The notes beneath the pieces were generated by a model. It ran no database searches and was not told where the DNA came from. It was given only the letters and a program-made list of their open reading frames with translations. A program made the translations under genes and the position numbers. Below, one piece after another: positions 33,391 to 42,565 of a DNA stretch of 59,863 nucleotides. Position 1 is the first letter of the stretch. Each line of letters begins with the position of its first letter. This stretch comes from Opitutaceae bacterium (lineage in GTDB: Bacteria; Verrucomicrobiota; Verrucomicrobiia; Opitutales; Opitutaceae). The stretch is taken from NCBI GenBank assembly GCA_003164715.1, contig PLTZ01000051.1, forward strand, positions 1 to 59,863, read 5' to 3'.

Positions 33391-35268
33391 ATGAAGCTCC
33401 ACGCCATAGACATCGCGATCATCGTCGTTTATTTCGTGGCCGTCATCACCGTTGGCCTATGGGTGTCGCGCAGGGGGGCGAAGAACATGGGCTCCTACTT
33501 TCTCGGCGGCAGGGCGCTGCCGTGGTACCTGCTCGGCATCTCGAACGCGTCCGGGATGTTCGATGTCAGCGGCACCATGTGGCTCGCGTACATCCTTTTC
33601 ATCTACGGAGTGAAGGGCATGTGGCTTCCGTTTGTCTGGCCTGTGTTCAACCAGATCTTCCTCATGGTGTTTATGAGCGCGTGGACGCGGCGCTCGAAGG
33701 TCATGACCGGCGCGGAGTGGATCCAGACACGCTTCGGCCGCGACACGGGTGCTAACCTGGCGCACCTGAGCGTGGTGCTATTCGCGCTCGTCAACGTGGT
33801 CGGCCTGTTGGCCTATTGCTTCAAGGGGATAGGGAAGTTTCTGGTGGTCATACTGCCCTGGCATTTCACGGGCATCACCACGGGGTTCTTCAGCGACGAG
33901 AACATCTACGCGGTCCTCATCATGGCCGTCACCTCGCTCTACGCGATCAAGGGCGGAATGGTCAGCGTCGTCATCACCGAGGTGACCCAGTACACCATCC
34001 TGGTGGTCAGCTCGGTCTCGCTGGCGGCAATCGCAATGTGGAGGGTTTCGCCCGAGATGATCAGGCATTCGATTCCTCCCGGATGGATGAACCCCTTCTT
34101 CGGTTGGAGACTGGGCTTGGACTGGACGGGGATCATGGACTCGGCGAATGGCGCCATCCGCCATGACGGCAACGAGTTCTTCATGATCATCTTCATCTTC
34201 ATGACGCTGAAGGGGGTGCTCGCCAGCCTGGCCGGTCCCGCTCCGAATTATGACATGCAGCGGATACTCGCGACCCGGAGCCCGAGGGAGGCGAGCCTCA
34301 TGAGCGCGATGGTCAACATCGTCATGTGGTTTCCCTGCTACCTGATGGGCACGGGAATCGTGGTCCTGGCCCTGGGCTTCTGCATGCCCGAGCTGCGGTC
34401 CATGGCGACCCCGGATTTCGAGAAGATCCTGCCGATGGTTCTGAGCAAATACGTGCCCGAAGGGCTCCTGGGCCTCATGATTGCCGGATTCATGGCGGCA
34501 TTCATGTCGAACTTTGCCGCGACGCTCAATGCTGCGCCCGCCTATCTCGTCAATGACGTCTACAAGCGCTTCATCAACCCCGGCGTCGCTAGCCGAAAGG
34601 CTGTGAATCTTTCGCGCCTGGCCTCGTTTGTGATCCTGGCCATGGGGATAGCCCTTGGGTTGATGACGACCCGCATCACGGACGTCATGATGTGGCTGGT
34701 CGGGGCGCTCTACAGCGGATTCGTTGTGGCGAATGTCCTGAAGTGGTACTGGTGGCGCTTCAACGGATACGGGTACTTCTGGGGCATGGTGTCCGGGATC
34801 GGCAGCGCGATGATCGTTCCCGTCTTCGCACGCAGGATGATCGGCGAGAACGTCAACATGCTCTACTGCTTCCCGGCGATATTCGCGGTGTCGGCTCTAA
34901 GCAGCTTCATCGGCACGCTGTGCACAAAGCCCGAGGACGACGAGACGCTGATCAGGTTTTACAGGAACGTGAGGCCGTGGGGCGCGTGGGGGAGGATTCG
35001 CGACCTGGTCCTCAAGGACGACCCGGGTTTCCAGCCCAACCGGGACTGCGCCCGGAATTGGGTCAACATCGTGGTGGGCATCGTCTGGCAATTGAGCATC
35101 TTCACCACGCCGATTTACATCGTGACGCGCAACTGGCCGTCATTCTGGCTTAGCCTGGCGGTCTTTGCGATCACCATGACGATCCTGAAGTTCAATTGGT
35201 ACGACAAACTGGAAAGTGAGCCTGTCGCGTCCGTTTCGGACAGCGAGCAGCCCGATCTGGCCTCTTGA
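33391..35268 (+). CDS. Sodium:solute symporter (SSS family)
   Basis: The 625-residue protein has about thirteen membrane helices, with the SSS start IDIAIIVVYFVAVITVGLWV, the ligand-binding loop YFLGGRALPWYLLGISNASG and the GLMIAGFMAAFMSN block of family helices. It imports sugars or organic acids with sodium across the cytoplasmic membrane. It closes the + strand set with DegT and deacetylase, which suggests uptake of their substrate. A C-terminal cytoplasmic extension is present (about residues 505-555, KPEDDETLIRFYRNVRPWG). Confidence 0.92.
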   Translation: MKLHAIDIAIIVVYFVAVITVGLWVSRRGAKNMGSYFLGGRALPWYLLGISNASGMFDVSGTMWLAYILFIYGVKGMWLPFVWPVFNQIFLMVFMSAWTRRSKVMTGAEWIQTRFGRDTGANLAHLSVVLFALVNVVGLLAYCFKGIGKFLVVILPWHFTGITTGFFSDENIYAVLIMAVTSLYAIKGGMVSVVITEVTQYTILVVSSVSLAAIAMWRVSPEMIRHSIPPGWMNPFFGWRLGLDWTGIMDSANGAIRHDGNEFFMIIFIFMTLKGVLASLAGPAPNYDMQRILATRSPREASLMSAMVNIVMWFPCYLMGTGIVVLALGFCMPELRSMATPDFEKILPMVLSKYVPEGLLGLMIAGFMAAFMSNFAATLNAAPAYLVNDVYKRFINPGVASRKAVNLSRLASFVILAMGIALGLMTTRITDVMMWLVGALYSGFVVANVLKWYWWRFNGYGYFWGMVSGIGSAMIVPVFARRMIGENVNMLYCFPAIFAVSALSSFIGTLCTKPEDDETLIRFYRNVRPWGAWGRIRDLVLKDDPGFQPNRDCARNWVNIVVGIVWQLSIFTTPIYIVTRNWPSFWLSLAVFAITMTILKFNWYDKLESEPVASVSDSEQPDLAS

Positions 35269-35443
35269 TGCGCGTCGCCGGCACCGCGCCCCGCGCGCGG
35301 GAACGGGCGAACGGCCCCGCCAACGGATCCGGGCTCATGATGCCTTTCCTCTCGCCCGGGAGGACGGCCTGCCCACGGAGCGTTCCTGCAGTCCCCGGCG
35401 GCGCGCCCGCGCCGTCGTCCGCCAGGAGGGGCACGGCGCACCG

Positions 35444-36697
35444 TCAATCGGGAAGCGGACGGCCTATGGTCTCGGGCAGGAACCAGATGGCCGCGATCCC
35501 TATGACGTAGATGTACGCGACCGCCTCGCCCGCGTGCGCATAGCTGCCGCCGAACCACGCCATGAGGGTCCCCATCTTCCAGGTGCAGACGGCGGTGAGG
35601 ATACGGCCGAAGTTGTAGCAGACCCCCTGGCCCGTCGCGCGCACGCGGGTCGGATAAAGCTCCGGCAGGTATTGGGGCAGCCAGCCGTAGAATGACGCCG
35701 TGAAGAATCCCGCCAGCGCGGTGACGGCGAGAAACGACGGGCTGTAGGCGTGGAACACCCTGAACAGGACGCTGCAGGTCAGGAACGAGCCCAGGCAAAG
35801 GCCGAGGTAGACGGGTCTGCGCCCGATAATCTTGCCACACAGGGGCGCGACCATGGCGCCCAACCCGGCGCCGACCGAGATGGCCAGCAGGCAGTAGGCC
35901 TTCACCCGCGGCTGGCCTCCACCGGTCATCTGGTCCGCCCAGAGCGGGATCCACAGGACGATCCCCCAGGTGACGATGAGTGGAATGGACGATATGAGGA
36001 TTCCGAGGAGCGTGTTGCGGATGAGCCTTGGTCCGAAGACCTCCCTCACCGGCTGAGCCCTTCCCCCGGCAATGACGGCATGCCTCCACCGCTCGGATTC
36101 CGGCACCAGCCAGACGATCGCCAGCGCCAGAAGGGCGGGCGAGGAACCGACGAGCATGACCCAGCGCCAGGAATGCACCGTGGTCTGGAAAAAGACCCCA
36201 ATCACGGCGATCAGGGCGAAGCCCATGTTCGACGACATCCCGATTAGCCCGGCCATGAGCGGCCGCTTCTCCTCGGGCCAGGCCTCCATCACCAGCGCAA
36301 CGCCGAGCGACCACTCGCCACCCATGCCGAGGGCCGAGATGAGCCGGAGAAAGGCGAGATCGAAGGGCCCCCGAGCAAAGTATTTGAGCCCCGTGAAGAC
36401 CGAATACACGAGAACGCTAAGCGTCATTGCGCGGACGCGCCCGATCCGGTCCCCGAGCCACCCAAAAGCGAGCCCGCCTGCGGCGGCACCCACCAGGAAC
36501 GAGGCCGTGATGATACCCATCCAATGCTGAATGAACTGCTCGCTGACGGTGCCGCCCGCCATTTGGAACTCCTGGAGCGCCGGACGGGCGACGAGGGGGA
36601 AGATGCCCATCTCAAGGCCGTCGAACATCCAGCCGAGGAACGCTGCCGTCAGGGTGGCGGCCATGGCGAACCTGACGCTCCTTTGGGTCTGCGTCAT
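35444..36697 (-). CDS. MFS transporter (sugar/organic-acid permease type)
   Basis: The 417-residue protein has twelve membrane helices with the MFS loop FGWLGDRIGRVRAM between helices 2 and 3 and LGMGGEWSLGVALVMEAWP in helix 4-5, as in the sialate/metabolite:H+ symporter-like group. I chose ATG 36697 (MTQTQRSVRF); the frame extends 15 residues upstream. It converges on the SSS gene and is divergent from the nitrilase-type gene. Substrate is unknown; context suggests an unusual sugar acid. Confidence 0.9.
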   Translation of the reverse strand: MTQTQRSVRFAMAATLTAAFLGWMFDGLEMGIFPLVARPALQEFQMAGGTVSEQFIQHWMGIITASFLVGAAAGGLAFGWLGDRIGRVRAMTLSVLVYSVFTGLKYFARGPFDLAFLRLISALGMGGEWSLGVALVMEAWPEEKRPLMAGLIGMSSNMGFALIAVIGVFFQTTVHSWRWVMLVGSSPALLALAIVWLVPESERWRHAVIAGGRAQPVREVFGPRLIRNTLLGILISSIPLIVTWGIVLWIPLWADQMTGGGQPRVKAYCLLAISVGAGLGAMVAPLCGKIIGRRPVYLGLCLGSFLTCSVLFRVFHAYSPSFLAVTALAGFFTASFYGWLPQYLPELYPTRVRATGQGVCYNFGRILTAVCTWKMGTLMAWFGGSYAHAGEAVAYIYVIGIAAIWFLPETIGRPLPD

Positions 36698-37156
36698 GAA
36701 TCGAGCAGGCGGGGCTCCCGCCCGCCAAGGGCCGCCGTGCAAAGGTGGCAGCTCAGGGACGGCCCAACGCGCCCATCCCGGCCAAGGGCCCCCGCACGAC
36801 GGTCGAACGGCCCCCGGGTTGAAGCGCGGGGAATTCCATGAGCAAAGGCTCCTTGGGCGGCGGCAATTATGGCGGCAACTTGCGGGTCAACTTCGGGCTG
36901 AGGCAAGAAGAAAGCTCCTTCAATGGATCGGGCGCTTCCGACCCGGTCGCGACCGGCCCGCCGGCTGGGCCACACGGACCTGGGCGCAGCGCTGCGGCGG
37001 GATTCCCAAGGACGGGCTTTCTGTTTGACCGCTGGAAGTGGCTGAACAGGATCGGCACGGCCGTCCCCGCAGGACAAATCATCGCAGGGCCGTAGCCGTT
37101 TCGCAAACCCGTTGGCGGCGTTCAATGGCGGTCTCAAGAGCCCAATACATGAAATT
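36698..37156. other. Divergent intergenic region, MFS / carbon-nitrogen hydrolase
   Basis: This 459-bp gap has a short + frame at 36838-37095 (Gly/Pro-rich, MSKGSLGGGNYGG) that shows no family and is likely spurious. A CGCAAAC half-site lies at 37102-37108, 49 bp before the hydrolase ATG. Promoters for both divergent genes should be here. Confidence 0.5.
37102..37108 (+). promoter_or_regulatory. CGCAAAC half-site upstream of the carbon-nitrogen hydrolase
   Basis: GTTTCGCAAACCCGTTGGC contains the same core seen at 30966 (TTTCGCAAAC), 49 bp before the ATG at 37157. Its repetition upstream of sugar-related genes is the only support for function. Confidence 0.35.
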
Positions 37157-38266
37157 ATGAGTGCGCGATCTCGATTTCGCAGCGTGGCCGCCGCGTCGTT
37201 GCTTGCGATGGGGTTCGTGGGGCCGTCCGCGACTTCGCGATGCGCGGCGGCCGACGAAGCCTCGCCATGGGCAAGAACGCCAACGGCCCTTCGGCGCGAC
37301 CAGCTTCCAAGAAAGATCCTGGTGGGCACCGAGATCACCGGCTACGACCTGATTGAAAAGTTTTCGCTGGAGAAGCGCTTCGAGCGCATGGACGACTACG
37401 CCGATGCGATGGAAGCGCAGGCCAGGATCAAGTACCCCGGCAAGCGCCTGGACTTGGTGGTGTTCGCCGAATATTTCATGGCCCGGGGCGCCGACACGCT
37501 GGCGCAGAACGCCGTCCGCCTCGATGAGGTCGTGCCGCGGATTGCGGCGTGCGCGAAGCGCCACGGCTGCTACCTCGTCGTGCCCCTGGTGCTAAGGGAG
37601 GACAATCCGCCCGATCGCTACTCGAACGCCGCGCTGCTCATGGGTCGGGACGGGCGCGTTGCGGGCATTTACAGGAAGGTGCATCCCTGCACCGACCTCA
37701 AATACGTCCTGCTGGAGGGGGGCATGACGCCGGGCAGCGACTTCCCGGTGTTCAGCTGCGATTTCGGGCGCCTGGGCATCCAGATCTGCTACGACATCGC
37801 CTACCCCGACGGGTGGGAGGCGCTGGCGAAGCAGGGGGCGGAGGTGGTCGCGCTGCCGTCGGAAACGCCGCAGACCGCCCGCCCTTCGATGTATGCGCTG
37901 CAGCATCGCTACTACGTGGTGAGCGCCACTCCGAGGGATCATGCGGCGGTCTACAACCCGCTCGGCATGATCGATGCAGAGGCCACCCAGGAGGGCGTCC
38001 TCGTTCACCAGATCGACCTATCCTACGCCATAACGGGATGGGCGGACGGGCTGGATGGCGGCGAATCCCTCAAGCGCGCGTTCGGGGACAGGGTGGGTTT
38101 CACCTATTACCAGGGCGAGGATGCCGGAATCTTCTGGTCCAACGACCCGAAGACCTCGATCGGGCAGATGTTCAGGAGCTTCGGGTATCCCGAGCCGACG
38201 GATGACACCGAGAGGGCGCGGCTGTTGCAGGACAAGGTCCGGGGCGGTCCACCCGCGCTTCCGTGA
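37157..38266 (+). CDS. Secreted carbon-nitrogen hydrolase (nitrilase superfamily)
   Basis: The enzyme hydrolyses a nitrile, amide or carbamoyl C-N bond using Glu-Lys-Cys. The 369-residue protein has all three: Glu105 (VVFAEYF), Lys174 (IYRKVHP) and Cys211 (IQICYDIAYPDGWE). An N-terminal signal (SVAAASLLAMGFVGPSATSRCAA) suggests export. I chose ATG 37157 because it precedes the signal; the frame begins at 37112. The gene is followed after 58 bp by a Tat-signal isomerase and may act on an amide-linked sugar. Confidence 0.85.
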   Translation: MSARSRFRSVAAASLLAMGFVGPSATSRCAAADEASPWARTPTALRRDQLPRKILVGTEITGYDLIEKFSLEKRFERMDDYADAMEAQARIKYPGKRLDLVVFAEYFMARGADTLAQNAVRLDEVVPRIAACAKRHGCYLVVPLVLREDNPPDRYSNAALLMGRDGRVAGIYRKVHPCTDLKYVLLEGGMTPGSDFPVFSCDFGRLGIQICYDIAYPDGWEALAKQGAEVVALPSETPQTARPSMYALQHRYYVVSATPRDHAAVYNPLGMIDAEATQEGVLVHQIDLSYAITGWADGLDGGESLKRAFGDRVGFTYYQGEDAGIFWSNDPKTSIGQMFRSFGYPEPTDDTERARLLQDKVRGGPPALP

Positions 38267-38324
38267 TCCACTCGACCCCTTTGCGGCCTTAGGAAGCGAT
38301 TCAGCTCGGCCCGGTGAAAATTTC

Positions 38325-39251
38325 ATGGAGCCAACACCCCGCCCCGACCTTCCCTTGCTGACGCGCCGCGAATTCGTGCGCGCCTCATTTCTTGCCGCAT
38401 CCGGCGTCGCGCTTGGCCTCGATGCGGCCGGGGCCGAAAAGCAGGCGCTGGCGCGTCCGGTCATTGGCTTCTCGAAGCCCTTCCAATCCATGGGCCCGGC
38501 GGACATGGCCGCGTTTGTCGAGGAGGTCGGCTGGAGTGGCATCGAGTGCCCGGTGCGCGCGCAGGGCCAGATCGAGCCTGAAAGGGTGGGCGAAGAACTC
38601 CCCCGGCTAGTGGAGGCGTTTCGAAGGAGGGGTCTTGATGTGCCGATTGTCGTGACCGAGATCACGTCGATTCATGAGACGCATGCCGAAGAGGTGCTGC
38701 GCGTGGCCGCAGGACTTGGGATAAGAAAGTTCAGATTGGGCGCCTTTAAGTACACGAAAGACCGCCCGCTGGAGCAGCAACTCGACGGCTTCGGTCACGA
38801 TCTCAGGGCGATTGGCGACGCCTGCGGCGAACTGGGGGTTCAGGCGGCAGTGCAGAACCATTCCGGCTCCGACCGATTCGGCGCCTCGGTTTGGGATGTC
38901 GTCGGCGTCTTGAAGGATTTTCACGTGAAGAATGTCGGAATCTGCTTCGACATCGCGCACGCCACGATAGAGGGAGGCCTGTCCTGGCCGATCCAGGCGC
39001 GCCTGGCGGAGCCCTTCTACGCCGCGGTCTATGTCAAGGATTTCACCTGGTCCAAGGGACCGGGCGGATGGCAGCCCAACTGGTGCCTCCTGGGCGAGGG
39101 GATGGTCGACCGGGCGTTTATCTCCGGGCTGAATCGCTCCGGGTACTCAGGGACGATCTGTCAGCACCAGGAATACCCGATGGGCGATCGCGCGGACATG
39201 GCTGCTCACATCAGGCGAGATCTTGAGACCCTCAGGGGTTGGCTCGCCTGA
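38325..39251 (+). CDS. Tat-exported TIM-barrel sugar isomerase/epimerase-like protein
   Basis: The 308-residue protein has a twin-arginine signal (LLTRREFVRASFLAASGVAL) and a xylose-isomerase-like barrel (AP endonuclease family 2 fold): ECPVRAQGQIEP, AAVQNHSG, GICFDIAHATIEGG, AAVYVKDFTW and ICQHQEYP. The metal ligands of this fold usually are Glu, Asp/His and Glu; here the DIAHA and VKDF blocks fit. The Tat signal implies folding before export and periplasmic work. I chose ATG 38325; the longer frame starts within the previous gene. Confidence 0.82.
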   Translation: MEPTPRPDLPLLTRREFVRASFLAASGVALGLDAAGAEKQALARPVIGFSKPFQSMGPADMAAFVEEVGWSGIECPVRAQGQIEPERVGEELPRLVEAFRRRGLDVPIVVTEITSIHETHAEEVLRVAAGLGIRKFRLGAFKYTKDRPLEQQLDGFGHDLRAIGDACGELGVQAAVQNHSGSDRFGASVWDVVGVLKDFHVKNVGICFDIAHATIEGGLSWPIQARLAEPFYAAVYVKDFTWSKGPGGWQPNWCLLGEGMVDRAFISGLNRSGYSGTICQHQEYPMGDRADMAAHIRRDLETLRGWLA

Positions 39252-39331
39252 ATCGATCGGGGCGGCTGGTCCCCGGGTGCGCCGGCGATCGTCCCGTGGT
39301 CCGCGGCGCTGCCCATCGAGCGGTGCTTAGC

Positions 39332-40243
39332 CTAAGGGCGCGCCTCGAGAAACCCGAAGGCGTGAAGCCAGTTGACGCAAAGCCGGGTCCAGCTTGCGGG
39401 AAGTCTCCCGTCCTGGCGGACGCCGAAGTCGTGTTCACCCTTTGCAAACACGTGAAGCTCCACGGGGACCTTGGCCCTTGTCAGGGCGAGGTACATGATC
39501 ACGCTCTGGTCCGAGGGACTCATCGTGTCGTCCGTGGCGTGGACGAGCATGACAGGGGGCGTGTCCTGCGGAATATGGATGCTTGGCAGGATCTCATCCC
39601 TGTCCTTCTGCTTCAGGAACCCGGAGTAGCAGAGAATTGCGAAGTCGGGCCGGCTGCTCGAGTCGTCGATGGCGTCGATCCGCTCATATGTCCGCTTTGC
39701 GAATCCCGTGGCCGTCTGAAGCGCAAGATGGCCCCCGACCGAGAACCCTATGATGCCGATGCGCCTCGGGTTGATGCCCCATTCCGCGGCCCTGCTGCGA
39801 ACCATGCTGACCGCCCGCTGGGCGTCCATCTGCGGCCCGATGGGGGGCTCGGACTCGGGCACATTCGGCGGCCGAGGCACGCGGTACTTGAGGATGATGC
39901 CGGCCATTCCCTGGGAATTAAGCCATGCGGCCACCTGCTCGCCCTCGCCTTCCCAGTAGAGATCCCAATATCCGCCGCCCGGGCATATCACCACGGCCGT
40001 CCCGGTATTGTTCCCTTGCGGGGGGAGGCAGACCGTGAGCGTGGGCTTGGTCACATTGGTGATCAGGACGTCCGTTCCATAGAGGGTCGACGTGCGGACG
40101 AAGGTCTTTTCCGCGCCCCTGACCGGCAGATCACCCGGGGGCTTCGCCGGCCAAAGGTCAAAGACCATCGGGGGGGCGGCGGTCGCGCCGCAGGGCGCGA
40201 GCAGGACGGCGATCAAATACGCGGCTAAAGTGATCTTATTCAT
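39332..40243 (-). CDS. Secreted alpha/beta-hydrolase, acyl or carbohydrate esterase
   Basis: The 303-residue protein has a signal peptide (MNKITLAAYLIAVLLAPCGATA), the oxyanion motif CPGGGYW, the nucleophile elbow IGFSVGGHLAL, an Asp in VHATDDTMSP and His in KGEHDFGV. It matches the BD-FAE/axe-like esterase group that removes acetyl or feruloyl groups from plant glycans. It is convergent with the Tat isomerase and divergent from the next isomerase gene. Confidence 0.87.
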   Translation of the reverse strand: MNKITLAAYLIAVLLAPCGATAAPPMVFDLWPAKPPGDLPVRGAEKTFVRTSTLYGTDVLITNVTKPTLTVCLPPQGNNTGTAVVICPGGGYWDLYWEGEGEQVAAWLNSQGMAGIILKYRVPRPPNVPESEPPIGPQMDAQRAVSMVRSRAAEWGINPRRIGIIGFSVGGHLALQTATGFAKRTYERIDAIDDSSSRPDFAILCYSGFLKQKDRDEILPSIHIPQDTPPVMLVHATDDTMSPSDQSVIMYLALTRAKVPVELHVFAKGEHDFGVRQDGRLPASWTRLCVNWLHAFGFLEARP

Positions 40244-40407
40244 TTTTGCTTTTGTCTGAGGCGCCGAAGAACCCTCTGGCCACGGGCGCCGTTTTGCGCC
40301 GCCCGCTCCGGACCTCGAGACTGGAAAACGCGCGCTTCAAAGCCAATATTTTAAGACGGGCGGCAATGCGGTTGACACGGGGGACCCCGGCCTATCCCGA
40401 TCGTTCC

Positions 40408-41289
40408 ATGACCGAGCCGCAGATCAGCGTCATCTCCGACGAGATTTCGCAGGACCCCGCCGCCGTCGTGCGGTTTGTGCGCGATTTCGGGCTTGGCGGG
40501 TTTGAGCTCCGCAGCATGTTCGGTCGGGCCTTCAAGGACCTCACCCGCGGCGACGTGGCCCGGATCCGCGCCGTCGCGGCCGGCGAGGGTTTGCGAATCC
40601 ACGGATGCGCGACTCCGGTCTTCAAGTGCGAGTTGGACGACGGCGGGTCCGTCCTTGCGCATGTTGAGATATTCAGGCGGAGCCTGCAGGTGGCCCATGA
40701 GCTGGGATGCGACCTCGTCCGCGTGTTCTCGTTTCTGCGGGGGCCGGAGCCCCTCGCGAAGCCGGTGGCCGACCGCATCGCCTCGCACCTCGCCCAGCTG
40801 GCGGATCTTTCGGCCGCATCCGGCATCAGGCTCGGTGTTGAGAATGAGAGCTCGTGCAGGGTCGGATCCGGACGCGAAATGCGGTGCCTTGCCGAGTCGT
40901 TCAACCATCCCTCGGCGGGATGGATCTGGGACCCTTGCAACATCCTCTACGTCCCGGGTGAAACGGGATCCCCGACCGCGGCGTTCTCGATGGTGTTTGA
41001 CCGGGTCATCCATATTCACGTCAAAGACGCAGTCCTGACCCCTGGCGGGAGTTCGCCAGCGCGGCCTGCACCGGTCGGGGAGGGCAGCGTCGGCTGGCGG
41101 CAGCATCTGACGGAGATCCGCCATTCAGGATATCGCGGGCTCCTGTCGCTGGAAACCCATTGGAGGAGGAAGGAGCTCGATGAGGGTCTCCTGCATCTGC
41201 CCGCCGGCGATGCGTTCTCGGCCGGGGGCGATGAGGCAAGCCGGATCTGCGTGAGGCGCCTGCTCGAACTCTGGCAGGCGGCGGCGTGA
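40408..41289 (+). CDS. Cytoplasmic TIM-barrel sugar isomerase/epimerase
   Basis: The 293-residue protein has the xylose-isomerase-like barrel with FELRSMFG, LGVENESS, WIWDPCNILY, VIHIHVKDAVL and LLSLETHW, where Glu, Asp and His ligands bind a divalent metal. No signal peptide, so it is intracellular, unlike the Tat-exported relative upstream. I chose ATG 40408 (MTEPQISVISDEISQD); the longer frame has no family match. It converges on the Gfo/Idh gene with 50 bp between stops. Confidence 0.86.
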   Translation: MTEPQISVISDEISQDPAAVVRFVRDFGLGGFELRSMFGRAFKDLTRGDVARIRAVAAGEGLRIHGCATPVFKCELDDGGSVLAHVEIFRRSLQVAHELGCDLVRVFSFLRGPEPLAKPVADRIASHLAQLADLSAASGIRLGVENESSCRVGSGREMRCLAESFNHPSAGWIWDPCNILYVPGETGSPTAAFSMVFDRVIHIHVKDAVLTPGGSSPARPAPVGEGSVGWRQHLTEIRHSGYRGLLSLETHWRRKELDEGLLHLPAGDAFSAGGDEASRICVRRLLELWQAAA

Positions 41290-41339
41290 CCGGCGGGGCC
41301 CCGGGCGAGCTGGCCGGCCCCTTCCTCCCTGAACGGCCG

Positions 41340-42359
41340 CTAAATGCCGTCGGCTCCGCCGTTCGCCCTCAACACCTCGGCCAGGGAGACGGGGATTCCG
41401 CCGCGGCGTTTGCTTTCGTCCGCGGCCTCCATGAAGGTCAGCACCTCAATTGTTTCGGCGTGGGAGACCGGTGCGATGCCCGTGCGGAAGAATTGAAGGA
41501 TCTCGGTGACAAGACCCTCATATCCTTCCGCCTGCTCGCCCACGACGACGGCTTCGGAGCCGAATTCGGTCACGCCGAACGCGTAGCGGGTATTGCGGTT
41601 GCCCCGCACGGTGGCCACCCGGCCGTCATGCCAGACCCCCGTGACGACATCCGTGTCGGGCGTGTGAACGCGCACGACCGTCTCGCAGCCCGTGCCCATC
41701 AGGGCGTAGCATTTCTCGACCGCATGGATGCCATACCAATAAAGATCGGGATGGTGCGACTCGATCTGGGCGGGGCCAAAGGTCGACACCCCGTTCAGAT
41801 GCCCGATCCTCGCTTGCTTCAGCTTTGGGACGTCGGAGGTGAAGCGCTCAGCCGACGCACTGAAGCACGGCGCGTGGAGCTGCTGCGCAAGCCGGAAGAT
41901 ATCGATCGCGTCGCGCAGGCTGCCGGCCAGGGGCTTGTCGATAAAGACCGGCTTATGGAAGGGGAATATCCTGCGGGCCTCTCCCAGGTGCGTTCTGCCG
42001 TCGAGGCTTAGCACCATGACGGCGTCAACGTCGCTCATCACGCTCTCGATTGAATCGCAGGGCGTCACGCCGTATGTCCGGGCGATATCCGCGGCAAAGC
42101 CGTCAACCCGGCTGGCGCTGGCCTCGATGTCGGGGCTTCCGCCCTTCCAAGACCTTGTGACCCGCCCCCCGGGAATGTGCCCGGAGTTGCCGGGCTCGTT
42201 CAGAAGCTTCGCGAATGCGACCGAATGCGAGGTGTCCAAGCCGATGAAGCCAATGCGCAGATCGGCGGCACCGGCTCCCGCGATAAAGGAGAGCAGGGGC
42301 AGGGGGCGGAGGTATCTGATCGAGCGGCCGAGCATGTGCCGGTGCATGAGTGCCATCAT
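41340..42359 (-). CDS. Gfo/Idh/MocA-family oxidoreductase (first of three)
   Basis: The 339-residue enzyme has an N-terminal hydrophobic stretch (YLRPLPLLSFIAGAGAADL) directly before the Rossmann start RIGFIGLDTSHS, and the family Lys-Pro motif in FIDKPLAG. IESHHPDLYWYGIHAVEKCYAL provides a His-rich substrate loop. The hydrophobic segment looks like a signal peptide, and DTSH instead of the usual G-x-G second Gly is a divergent dinucleotide loop. ATG 42359 is first; ATG 42335 is an alternative. Divergent with the next oxidoreductase. Confidence 0.8.
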   Translation of the reverse strand: MMALMHRHMLGRSIRYLRPLPLLSFIAGAGAADLRIGFIGLDTSHSVAFAKLLNEPGNSGHIPGGRVTRSWKGGSPDIEASASRVDGFAADIARTYGVTPCDSIESVMSDVDAVMVLSLDGRTHLGEARRIFPFHKPVFIDKPLAGSLRDAIDIFRLAQQLHAPCFSASAERFTSDVPKLKQARIGHLNGVSTFGPAQIESHHPDLYWYGIHAVEKCYALMGTGCETVVRVHTPDTDVVTGVWHDGRVATVRGNRNTRYAFGVTEFGSEAVVVGEQAEGYEGLVTEILQFFRTGIAPVSHAETIEVLTFMEAADESKRRGGIPVSLAEVLRANGGADGI

Positions 42360-42565
42360 GTCAGGGTCCGCACAAGGCGCAACGCATCGAGTACGGCGCC
42401 TTTCCGGCAGGCGGTGGGATGAACTCATGCAGATGCGCACCCTTGTCCGGTGCTGTTGCGGCAGGTGCTCGAGGACTTGCGCCGTTCGCTTCGTTGCGCT
42501 TCGATTTTCTGGCGACCCGACGGTGGGCTAGCCTCCCAACCCCCAACACTCCTCACATTGATCCG

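Noticed and set aside
36838-37095. An 85-residue Gly-rich + frame between the MFS and hydrolase genes
   Set aside because: Low-complexity, no hydrophobic or conserved element, and it occupies the divergent promoter region.
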